From the NCBI RefSeq assembly GCF_028649435.1, contig NZ_JAQSIN010000006.1: DNA of 64,000 bases. One strand, given 5' to 3'. Made by a program: the position numbers and the translations under genes. Positions 1-7,745 of this stretch are shown in pieces (positions within the stretch are counted from its first letter, which is position 1; every line of letters starts with the position of its first letter). The notes below the pieces were generated by a model. That model searched no databases, was not told the DNA's origin, and saw only the letters and a program-made list of their open reading frames with translations. Origin of the DNA: Curvibacter microcysteis. Its GTDB lineage: Bacteria; Pseudomonadota; Gammaproteobacteria; Burkholderiales; Burkholderiaceae_C.

Positions 1-1
1 C

Positions 2-439
2 GCCCTGGTGGGCCTGAGCCCGGCCATCGACAAAAAGCCCTCGCAGTTGTCGGGCGGCATGAAGCAGCGCGTGGGCATTGCCCGGGCCTTCAGTATTCAG
101 CCCAAGATGCTCTTGCTGGACGAGCCCTTTGGGGCCTTGGACGCGCTCACCCGCGGCACCATCCAGGACGAGCTGATGGCCATCGTGCGCCAGACGCAGC
201 AGACCGTGTTCATGATCACCCACGACGTGGACGAGGCTATTTTGCTGGCCGACCGCATCCTGCTCATGAGCAACGGCAGCGAAACCGCGGAGGGCTACCG
301 CCCTGGCGGCATGGCCGAGGTGGTGGTCAACCCGCTGCCGCGCGAGCGCACCCGGGCCAGCCTGCACCACCTGGACGGCTACTACGCGCTGCGCAACCAC
401 ATCGTGGACTTTCTGGTCAGCCGCGCCAAGGCGCACTGA
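2..439 (+). CDS. ABC transporter ATP-binding protein, cyanate/nitrate type (3' part)
   Basis: This is the C-terminal part (about 145 residues) of an ABC ATPase whose start and Walker A motif lie before the window. Visible are the ABC signature LSGGMKQR, Walker B with LLLDEP, the D-loop GALD and the H-loop ITHD, in the right order and spacing. The family is NrtD/CynD/SsuB/TauB, the cytoplasmic ATPases that power uptake of small anions and sulfonates. The tail with PLPRER and the helical end resembles nitrate/cyanate members. Cyanase lies 113 bases downstream on the same strand, so cyanate uptake (CynD role) is the best inference. Nitrate or another oxyanion remains possible because the permease and binding protein are not visible. 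Confidence 0.9.
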   Translation, partial: ALVGLSPAIDKKPSQLSGGMKQRVGIARAFSIQPKMLLLDEPFGALDALTRGTIQDELMAIVRQTQQTVFMITHDVDEAILLADRILLMSNGSETAEGYRPGGMAEVVVNPLPRERTRASLHHLDGYYALRNHIVDFLVSRAKAH

Positions 440-472
440 GCCCCTTTCCCGCAGACACCCCGACAGGCACCC

Positions 473-487
473 GGGTCCCCTGGACCC
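473..487. repeat. Short inverted repeat between ABC ATPase and cynS
   Basis: GGGTCC and GGACCC form a 6-bp stem with a 3-base loop, 34 bases after the ATPase stop. No T-run follows, so it may be an inter-cistronic hairpin and not a terminator. Confidence 0.4.
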
Positions 488-508
488 AGGGCGGGGCGGC
501 CTGCGCCC

Positions 509-537
509 TGTTTTCAACCCGGCCTTGTTTTCAACCC
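509..537. repeat. 12-bp tandem direct repeat in front of cynS
   Basis: TGTTTTCAACCC occurs at 509-520 and again at 526-537, a 17-base period. It ends 15 bases before the cynS start codon, immediately before the AAGGAG ribosome site at 541-546. It could be a regulator half-site pair or a slippage duplication; the sequence alone does not decide. Confidence 0.6.
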
Positions 538-552
538 ACCCAAGGAGTCACC

Positions 553-996
553 ATGAACCGCAACGACGTCACTGAAAAAATCATCTCCACCAAAGTGCTC
601 AAGGGCATCAAGTGGGAGGCCGTGGCCAAGAAGCTCGGCCAGTCCAAGGAATGGACCACGGCGCTGTGCCTGGGCCAGATGACGGCCAGCCCCGAGCAGG
701 CCAAGCTGCTGGGCAAGATCTTCGGCCTGACCGTGGAAGAGCAAAAGTGGCTGCAAGTCGTGCCCTACAAGGGCTCGCTGCCCACGCCCGTGCCCACCGA
801 CCCGCTGATCTACCGCTGGTACGAAATCGTCAGCGTGTACGGCAGCACCATCAAGGAGCTGATCCACGAGGAATTTGGCGACGGCATCATGAGCGCCATC
901 GACTTCAGCATGGACATCCAGCGCCAGGCCGACCCCAAGGGGGACCGCGTCAATGTCGTGCTGTCGGGCAAGTTCCTGCCCTACAAGACCTACTGA
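553..996 (+). CDS. cynS: Cyanate hydratase (cyanase)
   Basis: Cyanase converts cyanate and bicarbonate to ammonia and two CO2 (via carbamate) in the cytoplasm, detoxifying cyanate and releasing nitrogen. The 147-residue protein has the N-terminal helical DNA-binding-like domain (about residues 1-75) and the C-terminal catalytic domain. The catalytic triad Arg, Glu and Ser is present as R88, E91 and S114, a constant offset of 8 from E. coli R96, E99 and S122. AAGGAG lies 6 bases before the ATG. The upstream ABC ATPase on the same strand suggests uptake and breakdown of cyanate are encoded together. Length and motifs are normal for the family. Confidence 0.97.
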   Translation: MNRNDVTEKIISTKVLKGIKWEAVAKKLGQSKEWTTALCLGQMTASPEQAKLLGKIFGLTVEEQKWLQVVPYKGSLPTPVPTDPLIYRWYEIVSVYGSTIKELIHEEFGDGIMSAIDFSMDIQRQADPKGDRVNVVLSGKFLPYKTY

Positions 997-1065
997 GTCC
1001 GCAGGGGCTGGGGGCGCAGGCGTTAAGCTCGGGGCCGTTTTGATTCCCCGACCTTGAAGCCGCCC

Positions 1066-2115
1066 ATGCGCATCCAGACCCTCCGCGACCGCCTGCGCGC
1101 CCTTGGCGCGCGACCCGCCCACGAGCAGCGCGTGCTGCGCCTGTGGGCCCAGGCCTTGCCGCAGGACCAGGGCCGGCGCCGGCTGGAGGACTTCATGCCC
1201 ACCGCCTTGCGCGAGGCCCTGCCAGCCCTCAGCGCCGAGCTGGAGGGCCTGGCCCGGCTGCAGTCGCAGCACCCGGGCGAGGACGGCTCGGCCCGTCTGT
1301 TGGTCACCCTGGCCGATGGCCAGTCGGTCGAAAGCGTGCTGCTGCCGCGCGACGGGCTGTGTGTGTCCACGCAGCTGGGTTGCGCCGTGGGCTGCGTGTT
1401 TTGCATGACTGGGCGCGAGGGCCTGTTGCGTCAATTGGGCAGCGCCGAGATCGTGGCCCAGGTGGCGCTGGCGCGGCGCCTGCGTCCGGTCAAAAAAGTG
1501 GTGTTCATGGGCATGGGCGAGCCCGCGCACAACCTGGACAACGTGCTGGAAGCCATCGAGCTGCTGGGCACCGAGGGCAACATCGGCCATAAGAACCTGG
1601 TGTTCTCCACCGTGGGCGACCCGCGCGCCTTTGAGCGCCTGCCCCAAGGCCGGGTCAAACCCGCGCTGGCCTTGTCCTTGCACACCAGCCGTGCCGACCT
1701 GCGCGAGCAACTGCTGCCGCGCGCACCGCGCTTCACACCCGAAGCCCTGGTGGAGGCTGGCGAGCACTACGCCCGCTTGACCGGCTACCCGGTGCAGTAC
1801 CAGTGGACCTTGCTCGAAGGCATCAACGACACCGAGGACGAGTTGGCCGGCATCGTGCGCCTGTTGAAGGGCAAGTACGGCGTGCTCAACATGATCCCCT
1901 ACAACAGCGTGCCCGATCTGCCCTACCGCCGCCCCAGCTGGGAGCGCGCTGCCGAGATCGCCCGTCAGCTGCACCGCCAGGGCGTGCTGACCAAGCTGCG
2001 CCAGTCCGCCGGCCAGGACGTGGACGGCGGCTGCGGCCAGCTGCGGGCCCGCGCCAGCGCGGCAGAACAGCCCGTGCACTGGTACCCGAGCCCGTCCCCC
2101 TCCCCAGCCCCTTAA
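1066..2115 (+). CDS. RlmN-family radical SAM RNA methyltransferase (divergent paralog)
   Basis: The 349-residue protein carries the radical SAM cluster motif CxxxCxxC (C106, C110, C113), the GEP motif near residue 151, and both catalytic cysteines of dual-specificity methyl synthases: C99 just before the cluster and C323 near the C-terminus within GGCGQL. RlmN methylates C2 of A2503 in 23S rRNA and of A37 in some tRNAs. The sequence diverges from housekeeping RlmN in the region after the cluster (MTGREGLLRQL), so I call it a family member and not rlmN itself. ATG 1066 is chosen over the TTG at 1054. The proline/serine-rich tail after about residue 335 looks unstructured. Substrate is inferred from the family only. 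Confidence 0.85.
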   Translation: MRIQTLRDRLRALGARPAHEQRVLRLWAQALPQDQGRRRLEDFMPTALREALPALSAELEGLARLQSQHPGEDGSARLLVTLADGQSVESVLLPRDGLCVSTQLGCAVGCVFCMTGREGLLRQLGSAEIVAQVALARRLRPVKKVVFMGMGEPAHNLDNVLEAIELLGTEGNIGHKNLVFSTVGDPRAFERLPQGRVKPALALSLHTSRADLREQLLPRAPRFTPEALVEAGEHYARLTGYPVQYQWTLLEGINDTEDELAGIVRLLKGKYGVLNMIPYNSVPDLPYRRPSWERAAEIARQLHRQGVLTKLRQSAGQDVDGGCGQLRARASAAEQPVHWYPSPSPSPAP

Positions 2116-2323
2116 GGCCTTTCGTACGCGTCCCTGCCCCCCGTGACCGTGGGCGGGGAGGCCTGCGCCTGCCCGCTGTCCCATCCCCCGTTCAGGGGAT
2201 GAAAAAAACAATTGCTCACATTAAAGTCCGGTAAAAATAATAAATTGGGCTATTCAGCTTGACGACGGACTTAGAAAATAGAAGAGCAGCCCTTGCCTCC
2301 GCAACGGCGCCGCAGGGGGATAA
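2116..2323. other. AT-rich intergenic region upstream of the LTA-synthase-like gene
   Basis: About 208 bases without a convincing gene. ATCCCC/GGGGAT (near 2183-2200) forms a small hairpin after the methyltransferase gene. The stretch 2205-2250 is strikingly A/T-rich for this genome and is the likely promoter area for the next gene, but no -35/-10 pair stands out. Confidence 0.4.
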
Positions 2324-4156
2324 ATGAATCATCGGGACGAATCGTTCCTTCGTCAGTTCTCGGCTCAGCATGTGCTCGGTTTGCTGGTGAGTTTGTGTCT
2401 GGCCCTGTTGGGGCTGGCGTTGCTGCGTGGCTGGCAGATCTATGGCGCCTTCCGTCAAACAGAGGGCTGTGGTTATCAGTGCGTCACCCTGTCGACTTTG
2501 GCCAATGATTTGGAGGTGCTGGGGCTGGTTTTAACCTGTGCGCTTTTGGGGCGTTGGAGCCGGGGCTGTTTGCGCTGGGCCTGCAGTTTGGCCGGGCAAT
2601 TGCTCATCGCCCTGTATGCCATTGATATTCTGATTTACACCGTGTTGAAGCACCGGTTGGATGTGGCCGACATTTTCAAATACGGGGGCCAGGTCCGACT
2701 CAATGAAAGCGTGGTCATGCCCGCCATTTACACCCTGACGGGTTTGGCTTGGCTGGTGCTGCTGGTGTTGAGCGAGCTGCTTTTTTCCACGCTCTTGTTG
2801 TCCCGTGGCCGGGGCCGCAAAGCGGTGTTGGGCTTGTGCATGTTGCTGCCGGTGCTGGTGTCTGCGGAGAAACTGTCCACCCCGCCGGCCCACATCTCCA
2901 AGAATGTGTTCGAGAGTGTGCTGGCGGCCATGTTGCCGGAGGGGGAGAACCGCGCCTTCAGCCCGGCTTACCAAGCCCAATTGCAGGCCGCCCCTGAACC
3001 CGAACAGCAATGTCGGCCCGGTGACGGGCAATTTCGGCCCGTGATTTTGCTGGTGGTCGAGTCATTGTCGCTCTACCAGAGTCAGGCCCAGTCGGGCATT
3101 CACGATTACTTGCCAGAGTTGGACCGCATTGCGGCCCAGTACGCCTATTTCGATCAGTTTTATGCCAATGGCTTTACCACCGATGGCGGATTGATTTCCT
3201 TGTTGACTGGGCATTTTCCCTTGCCCAATATCAATCGTTATCAGAGCGCTCAAGCCTACATGGGCTTTGAACATGCCAGCCAGGATGCATTCCAGAAGCT
3301 GGCGGCCGCGCATATTCAGGCCCGGTATTTCCGCTCCGCCGATTTGGAATTCATCGGCACCGGCGAATGGCTGAAAGCCCTGGGTTTTGTCAGTGTGGAG
3401 GGGCCAGAAAACCCGTTTTACGACGGGATGCCGCGAGGCTCTTTCAATGAGCCGGGGGACGCCGCGCTGTACCGCCGTTACCTGTCCTGGTTGGACGAAC
3501 AGCCGGCCCACAGCCGATTTTTCTCGGTCATTCAAACCACCACCACCCACCCGCCTTTTGTGATTCCGGGCCAGGCCGAGGGTGGCGAGGAAAAGGCTTT
3601 TCGTTACGCCGACCAGCAAATCGGTGACTTTGTGCGTGCTTTGGAACAAAGGCATTTCTTTGACCAAGGCATTTTGTTGATCACGGGCGACCACCGCAGC
3701 ATGACCTTCACCCGCCCGCAAGAGGTGGCCCAGTGGGGCAAGGAGGCCATGAGCCGCATCCCCGCCATCTTGGTTGGCGGGGCCGGTGTGCCCAAGGGCC
3801 GCATCCCGGGGCGCTGGCAGCAGGTGGACTTCCTGCCATCGCTGCTGGCCGCTGCGGGCCTGGACTCTTGCACCAGCGATTACCAGGGGCGCTTCCTGGT
3901 GGACGCCAAGCCAGCCAAGTACATCCTGCACGCGGAAGGGGTGGAGCGCGATCGCATCCTGGTGCGCACCCAGGACGACCCCGTCTTGCGTGAGATTCAG
4001 ATGGCGGGAGACGACACCCATTGGGCAGGCCCCGCGCTCGCCGGGTCTGCCGGGCCGTCCCTGGTGGCGGAGGTGAACCGCCAGCGCGCGGTTCGGCCCG
4101 ATGCGCCCTCGGACCTGGGCGCGGGCCTGTTGCGGATCTACGGCATGTTGCCCTGA
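2324..4156 (+). CDS. LTA synthase family membrane sulfatase-fold phosphotransferase
   Basis: The 610-residue protein has about five N-terminal membrane segments (residues 17-180) followed by an extracytoplasmic alkaline-phosphatase/sulfatase-fold domain from about residue 236. Metal and nucleophile sites of the LtaS/MdoB group are visible: E246 in VVESLS, the threonine pair T285/T286 in GFTTDGG, H409 in TTTTHPPF and D456-H457 in GDHR. In Gram-negatives such proteins transfer phosphoglycerol or phosphoethanolamine to periplasmic glucans or cell-surface glycans. The exact donor and acceptor cannot be read from sequence. It stands alone on the plus strand, converging on the gene at 4175, and an inverted repeat spans the two stop codons. 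ATG 2324 gives a typical cytoplasmic N-terminus. Confidence 0.85.
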   Translation: MNHRDESFLRQFSAQHVLGLLVSLCLALLGLALLRGWQIYGAFRQTEGCGYQCVTLSTLANDLEVLGLVLTCALLGRWSRGCLRWACSLAGQLLIALYAIDILIYTVLKHRLDVADIFKYGGQVRLNESVVMPAIYTLTGLAWLVLLVLSELLFSTLLLSRGRGRKAVLGLCMLLPVLVSAEKLSTPPAHISKNVFESVLAAMLPEGENRAFSPAYQAQLQAAPEPEQQCRPGDGQFRPVILLVVESLSLYQSQAQSGIHDYLPELDRIAAQYAYFDQFYANGFTTDGGLISLLTGHFPLPNINRYQSAQAYMGFEHASQDAFQKLAAAHIQARYFRSADLEFIGTGEWLKALGFVSVEGPENPFYDGMPRGSFNEPGDAALYRRYLSWLDEQPAHSRFFSVIQTTTTHPPFVIPGQAEGGEEKAFRYADQQIGDFVRALEQRHFFDQGILLITGDHRSMTFTRPQEVAQWGKEAMSRIPAILVGGAGVPKGRIPGRWQQVDFLPSLLAAAGLDSCTSDYQGRFLVDAKPAKYILHAEGVERDRILVRTQDDPVLREIQMAGDDTHWAGPALAGSAGPSLVAEVNRQRAVRPDAPSDLGAGLLRIYGMLP

Positions 4157-4179
4157 GGTCTGCCCGCGACGGCCTCAGG
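4152..4179. terminator. Inverted repeat holding both convergent stop codons
   Basis: CCTGAGG (4152-4158) and CCTCAGG (4173-4179) pair perfectly with a 14-base loop. The TGA of the plus gene (4154-4156) and the TGA of the minus gene (4175-4177) lie inside the arms. A bidirectional terminator is plausible although no T-run follows. Confidence 0.45.
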
Positions 4180-5182
4180 CCAGGGGCAGCTCGATGTCGC
4201 TGCTGCCCGGGCACACCCAGCGCGCAAATTCACGCATCGGTGCCACATCGCCAGCCAGGGCGGGCGCTGAGGGTGAATGCACCGCAGGCAGGAAATGCTG
4301 GAAGCGGCCTTGGCCCAGGTAAATCGACCAGGTGCCTTGTTCGTCAGGCAGCAAGCGTTGCGTGGCCGAGGTGTGACCGAACCACAGGCGGTCGCCCGGC
4401 ACGGCAAAGTGCCTGGGCAAGGCGGCCTCGGGCTGGCCCAGCTGGTGCATCAGGCCCTGGTGCACTTCGCAGTTGCGCATCACGCGGCGCTCAAAGCGCT
4501 GCTGCAGCCGGCTGTACAGGGCCGGGTGGTGGCGTTGCAGTTCCTGCGCCAAGCCCAGCAACAGCACCCATTCCGAGGCGCGGTAGCTGCTCAAGTGGTG
4601 GCCAGGGTGCTGCCGGTCCGGCTGCAAGGTGGTTTGCAGGGCGGCGATCAGCGAGCGGCCCGGCCGCAAGCGCAGGCCCTGAGGCGGGTCCTGCAGCCAG
4701 TCTTCCGCCGGGCAGCGCGGCGCGCTGGGGTCGGGGTTGAGCCGGGTGTCGCGGGCCGCCCACACGGTGTTTTGCCGCACGCGGATGGCCGCGGCCCATT
4801 CCTCCTGGCTGGGAAACGCCAGGGCCTGGGGGCTGGCCAGCATGGCCACCAGGATCTCGCGCGCCAGGTCGTCGGCATGGCGGGTGTCCAGGCCCAGGGT
4901 GTCACACAGTTGGCGTGTGTCGTGATCAGGCACCCAGTGCTCGGCCAGTGCCGGGCGCAGGCTGAAGTGCAAGGCCGGGCCCGGCAGGCCGCCGTGCTCG
5001 GGCAGCAGGGCCACGTCGACCAGGCTGGCCAGACCGTGCTGTTGCAGCTGACGCATGCTGGCCCAGTGCATGGACTGCAGGGCTTGGCCGTCCGGGCTGC
5101 GCAGCAGCACGCCACCCCGTACCTGGGCGGTCTGGGGGGCGGCAGCAGGGAAGGGCGTCAAGGCCTGTTTCAGGGCGCTCAT
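4175..5182 (-). CDS. Protein of unknown function, 335 residues
   Basis: The protein is soluble by eye: no signal peptide and no membrane segment. It is rich in Gln, Leu, His and Arg and has an even, GC-rich codon bias typical of real genes here. The N-terminus MSALKQALTPF leads into a region with alternating strands and helices; a Trp-containing sentence around WSIYLGQGRFQHF near residue 275 may be a conserved core. I do not recognise a family. ATG 5182 is chosen because the frame upstream reads poorly. It sits between convergent 2324-4156 and the histidine phosphatase gene, 98 bases away on the same strand. Confidence 0.75.
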   Translation of the reverse strand: MSALKQALTPFPAAAPQTAQVRGGVLLRSPDGQALQSMHWASMRQLQQHGLASLVDVALLPEHGGLPGPALHFSLRPALAEHWVPDHDTRQLCDTLGLDTRHADDLAREILVAMLASPQALAFPSQEEWAAAIRVRQNTVWAARDTRLNPDPSAPRCPAEDWLQDPPQGLRLRPGRSLIAALQTTLQPDRQHPGHHLSSYRASEWVLLLGLAQELQRHHPALYSRLQQRFERRVMRNCEVHQGLMHQLGQPEAALPRHFAVPGDRLWFGHTSATQRLLPDEQGTWSIYLGQGRFQHFLPAVHSPSAPALAGDVAPMREFARWVCPGSSDIELPLA

Positions 5183-5252
5183 ACAGGCAGTATCGGCAGC
5201 GGGGGCGTGACTCAACCCCCGTGAAAACCCGTTTGTCGGACTCGGACATACC

Positions 5253-5284
5253 CTGAGGCCGCCCACTGGGGGCTGGCGCCTCAG
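5253..5284 (-). terminator. Inverted repeat at the end of the histidine phosphatase gene
   Basis: CTGAGGC (5253-5259) pairs with GCCTCAG (5278-5284), and the TGA stop (5281-5283) is inside the arm. The intervening 18 bases can pair further (GCCC with GGGC). Terminator-like but without a U-tract. Confidence 0.4.
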
Positions 5285-5949
5285 GCGTGGGTGATCCAGT
5301 CGGCGTACTCGGGCGCGTCCAGGTGCGGCAAGGTGTTGTAGGTGACCAGGCTGTGGCGCTTGGGGGTGAAGTGGAACTCGCTCACGGAGCTGTTGCGGAT
5401 GCGCAGGTTCAACTCGATGGTGGCTTCGGGGCTGGTGCCCAGGATGTGGCCCACGGCGGTGGAGATGGGGCCGCCGCTGGAAACCAGCAGCACGTTGCCG
5501 TCGAAGTTCTGCCGCACATGTTCCAAAGCGCTGCTCACGCCGTGCACAAAGTCGTTGTAGCTGGGCATGCCGCGCGGGCTGACCACGCCCGCCATCCACT
5601 GTGTCAGGCCGTCGCGCAGCAGGCGAAAGTGGTGGCGGTACAGCTCGGGCGTGTCGGGCTTGGCCAGGGGCATGGGGTGGATGGCCTGGATCACGGCTTC
5701 GCTGTCGTACTCGTTGAGGCCAGGCCAGAGCAGCGGTTGGGCTTGCCAGTCCAGGCCCTTGGCCATGCCGGCCAAGGTTTCCTGGTGGCGCCGCAGGGTG
5801 CCGGTCAGCACGGCGTTGAACTCAATGCCCTTGAGCCGGAAGTATTCCCCCAGGCGCACGCTTTGCTTGTGCCCAAGCTCGCTCAATCGGTCGTAGTCGT
5901 CGGCTCCAAACGAGGCCTGGCCATGGCGCACAAGGTAGAGGGTTCCCAT
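5281..5949 (-). CDS. Histidine phosphatase family protein
   Basis: The 222-residue protein begins with the phosphoglycerate-mutase-like signature LVRHGQAS, in which the histidine is the phospho-acceptor. A second arginine follows about fifty residues on (TGTLRRHQET) and the C-terminal histidine is in a GGPIS/VGH region (VSSGGPISTAVGHIL). This is the branch-2 or cofactor-independent phosphatase fold. Substrate is unknown; members act on sugar phosphates, nucleotides or phosphoproteins in the cytoplasm. It is last in the minus-strand amino-acid gene run, but 104 bases separate it from the dehydratase gene. That gap carries two perfect palindromes, so it may have its own regulated promoter. Confidence 0.88.
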   Translation of the reverse strand: MGTLYLVRHGQASFGADDYDRLSELGHKQSVRLGEYFRLKGIEFNAVLTGTLRRHQETLAGMAKGLDWQAQPLLWPGLNEYDSEAVIQAIHPMPLAKPDTPELYRHHFRLLRDGLTQWMAGVVSPRGMPSYNDFVHGVSSALEHVRQNFDGNVLLVSSGGPISTAVGHILGTSPEATIELNLRIRNSSVSEFHFTPKRHSLVTYNTLPHLDAPEYADWITHA

Positions 5950-5984
5950 GGGGCGGATTCTGGCCGGGCCCCCCAGGCCGCACA

Positions 5985-6028
5985 GTCGCCCGGGCGACCG
6001 TTTGGCCCCGCGGCGTCACCCGGGTGAC
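5985..6028. promoter_or_regulatory. Two perfect 14-bp palindromes 30 bp apart upstream of the histidine phosphatase gene
   Basis: GTCGCCCGGGCGAC (5985-5998) and GTCACCCGGGTGAC (6015-6028) are each exact palindromes. They differ only at one symmetric position and their centres are 30 bp apart, close to three DNA turns. They end 36 bases before the histidine phosphatase start codon. The arrangement suits cooperative binding of a dimeric regulator. Confidence 0.55.
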
Positions 6029-6053
6029 CGGGATCGCTGGCGTTAGCCCCCTT

Positions 6054-7037
6054 TTAAGCGGCGATGGCCGCCGTGCTCAGGACTTCGGCCATCATCGCGG
6101 CGTCCACATTGCCCCCCGACAGGGCCAGGCCCACGGTCAGGCCGCGCAGTGAATCGCGTTCCTGCAGGGCCGCGGCCAGGGCGGCCGCGCCGGCGCCTTC
6201 GGCCAGGTTGTGGGTGTCGGTGTAGAGGTGGTGCATGGCGCGCGCCACTTCGTCGTCACTGACTTGCACCAGGTGGTCCAGGCCTTGGGCCAGCACCGGC
6301 AAGGCGGCTGCGTCGGCCACGCGGCAGGCCATGCCGTCGGCCAGCCGCGTGCTGACCGGGGCTTCGACCACCCGGCCGGCGGCCAGCGAGTCGGCGTAGG
6401 TGGTGGCGTGGGCGCTGACCACGCCCACGATGCGGGCGCGGTGGCCCAGGGCCTGTTTGGCGGCAATGGCCGAGCAGGCGCCCGAGCCCTGGCCGATGGG
6501 CACATAGACCACGTCCAGTGTGGGCACGGCGCGCAGGAACTCCCACCAGTAGGTGCTGACGCCGCGCAGCAAGTCGGGGTGGAAGCTGGGCACCATGTGG
6601 GCGCCTCGCGTGGCGGCCAGGCCGATGGCGTGTTCACGCGCGGCCTGGAAGTCGTCACCGTGTTCGATCAGCTGCACGCCCAGTGCGCGCATGGCGGCGT
6701 TTTTCTCCACCGAGTTGCCCAGGGGCACGACGATGGTGCAGGTCACGCCATGCTGGCGCGCGGCCCAGCCAATGCTCTGGCCATGGTTGCCTCGGGTGGC
6801 GCTGATCACCTCGCGCGGCAGTTCGCCTCGCTTGGCCAGTTGCTCGAAGTAGGTCAGGCCGCCACGGATCTTGAAGGCACCCACCGGGGTGTGGTTTTCG
6901 TGCTTGAGCCAGCAGTCGGCGCCCAGGCGCTCGCTCAACAGTCCCCAGCGGTACTGCGGTGTGGGCGGGAAGGCCCGGTACACGACCTGGGCCGCGGCTT
7001 CGATGTCGGACAGCGTGGGCAAGGCACTCAAGGGCAT
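6054..7037 (-). CDS. Threonine/serine dehydratase (PLP fold type II)
   Basis: The 327-residue enzyme has the PLP lysine K56 in GAFKIRGG, the substrate-binding SATRGNHGQS loop, a phosphate-binding glycine stretch (PIGQGSGA) and the SGGN motif near the C-terminus that contacts the PLP ring. Members deaminate threonine to 2-oxobutyrate or serine to pyruvate. There is no C-terminal ACT-like regulatory domain, so it resembles catabolic TdcB or serine/threonine dehydratases and not biosynthetic IlvA. It lies 24 bases downstream of the VOC gene in the same direction, within the amino-acid cluster. Substrate preference is inferred. Confidence 0.9.
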   Translation of the reverse strand: MPLSALPTLSDIEAAAQVVYRAFPPTPQYRWGLLSERLGADCWLKHENHTPVGAFKIRGGLTYFEQLAKRGELPREVISATRGNHGQSIGWAARQHGVTCTIVVPLGNSVEKNAAMRALGVQLIEHGDDFQAAREHAIGLAATRGAHMVPSFHPDLLRGVSTYWWEFLRAVPTLDVVYVPIGQGSGACSAIAAKQALGHRARIVGVVSAHATTYADSLAAGRVVEAPVSTRLADGMACRVADAAALPVLAQGLDHLVQVSDDEVARAMHHLYTDTHNLAEGAGAAALAAALQERDSLRGLTVGLALSGGNVDAAMMAEVLSTAAIAA

Positions 7038-7061
7038 GGCGGGCTTTCGGTGGGGCGGTGG

Positions 7062-7745
7062 TCAGACGGGGCTGCGCAGGCTCACTGGGCCGCGCGGGCT
7101 GAGCAAGCGGGCGTGCAATTGGGCCGGGCCGCGCTGCACCGGCACCTCCAGCGCCAAGGCTTGCAGGGCCGCGCTGAGCGGGGCGGGCTCGGGCAGGGAC
7201 AGGCTGAAGTCCAGCAACTGCAGGCCCGAGGCGGGCAACTGGTCGACCGGGTGCTGCGCACCCCACTGGATCAAGGTGGGCAGGGTGCCGCCGAGCAGGC
7301 GCTGGCCATCGTCGCGCACGGTGATCTGCCAGGACAGCAGGCCGCTGGCGGTTTGGCGCGAGGCGGCCAGCACCGGGCCACGCGCCAGGCCCTGCGTTTG
7401 CCAGGCCCGGCAGGCAGCCTGCACATCGGGGCAGCGCGCCACCCAGTGCTGCAGGCTGGGGCCCTGCTGGCGCAACTGGGCTTGCAGTTCAGGCTGGTCC
7501 AGGTCGAACCAGCGCTTCAAGGGGGGCTGGCGCTGCGGGGTTTGCGAGGGATCGATGGCCAGGATTTCCAGGTAGCTGGGCGGGCCGTTGGGGCGGTCCA
7601 GGCGCAGCAGGCGGTTGTGCGTGCCCATCAGCGGGTGGGCGCCACCCGGTCCGGGTGTCAGGCCCAGCGTGGCTTCGCACCAGGCCACACCCTCGTCCAG
7701 GGTGGCGGCCAGCACCACCAGGTGGTCGAGGGTGGCGGCGCTCAC
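7062..7745 (-). CDS. VOC (glyoxalase-fold) family protein
   Basis: The 227-residue protein starts with TLDHLVVLAATLDEGV, the opening strand and helix of a vicinal-oxygen-chelate module. This is followed by ATLGLTP and a THNRLLRL strand, the pattern of Glyoxalase_3-like VOC proteins; a second half-module follows. The metal ligands cannot be assigned with confidence. The start is a GTG at 7745, four bases inside the end of the PhzF-family gene (GTGA overlap), so translation is coupled. An ATG-led version would need to extend far into the upstream gene in another frame. Function is unknown beyond the fold. Confidence 0.82.
   Translation of the reverse strand: MSAATLDHLVVLAATLDEGVAWCEATLGLTPGPGGAHPLMGTHNRLLRLDRPNGPPSYLEILAIDPSQTPQRQPPLKRWFDLDQPELQAQLRQQGPSLQHWVARCPDVQAACRAWQTQGLARGPVLAASRQTASGLLSWQITVRDDGQRLLGGTLPTLIQWGAQHPVDQLPASGLQLLDFSLSLPEPAPLSAALQALALEVPVQRGPAQLHARLLSPRGPVSLRSPV

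Noticed and set aside
2222..2230. TAAAGTCCG resembling a sigma-28 -35 box upstream of the LTA-synthase-like gene, also at 34187-34195
   Set aside because: No GCCGATAA-like box follows at 11 bases in either place, and no late flagellar gene is downstream in that direction.
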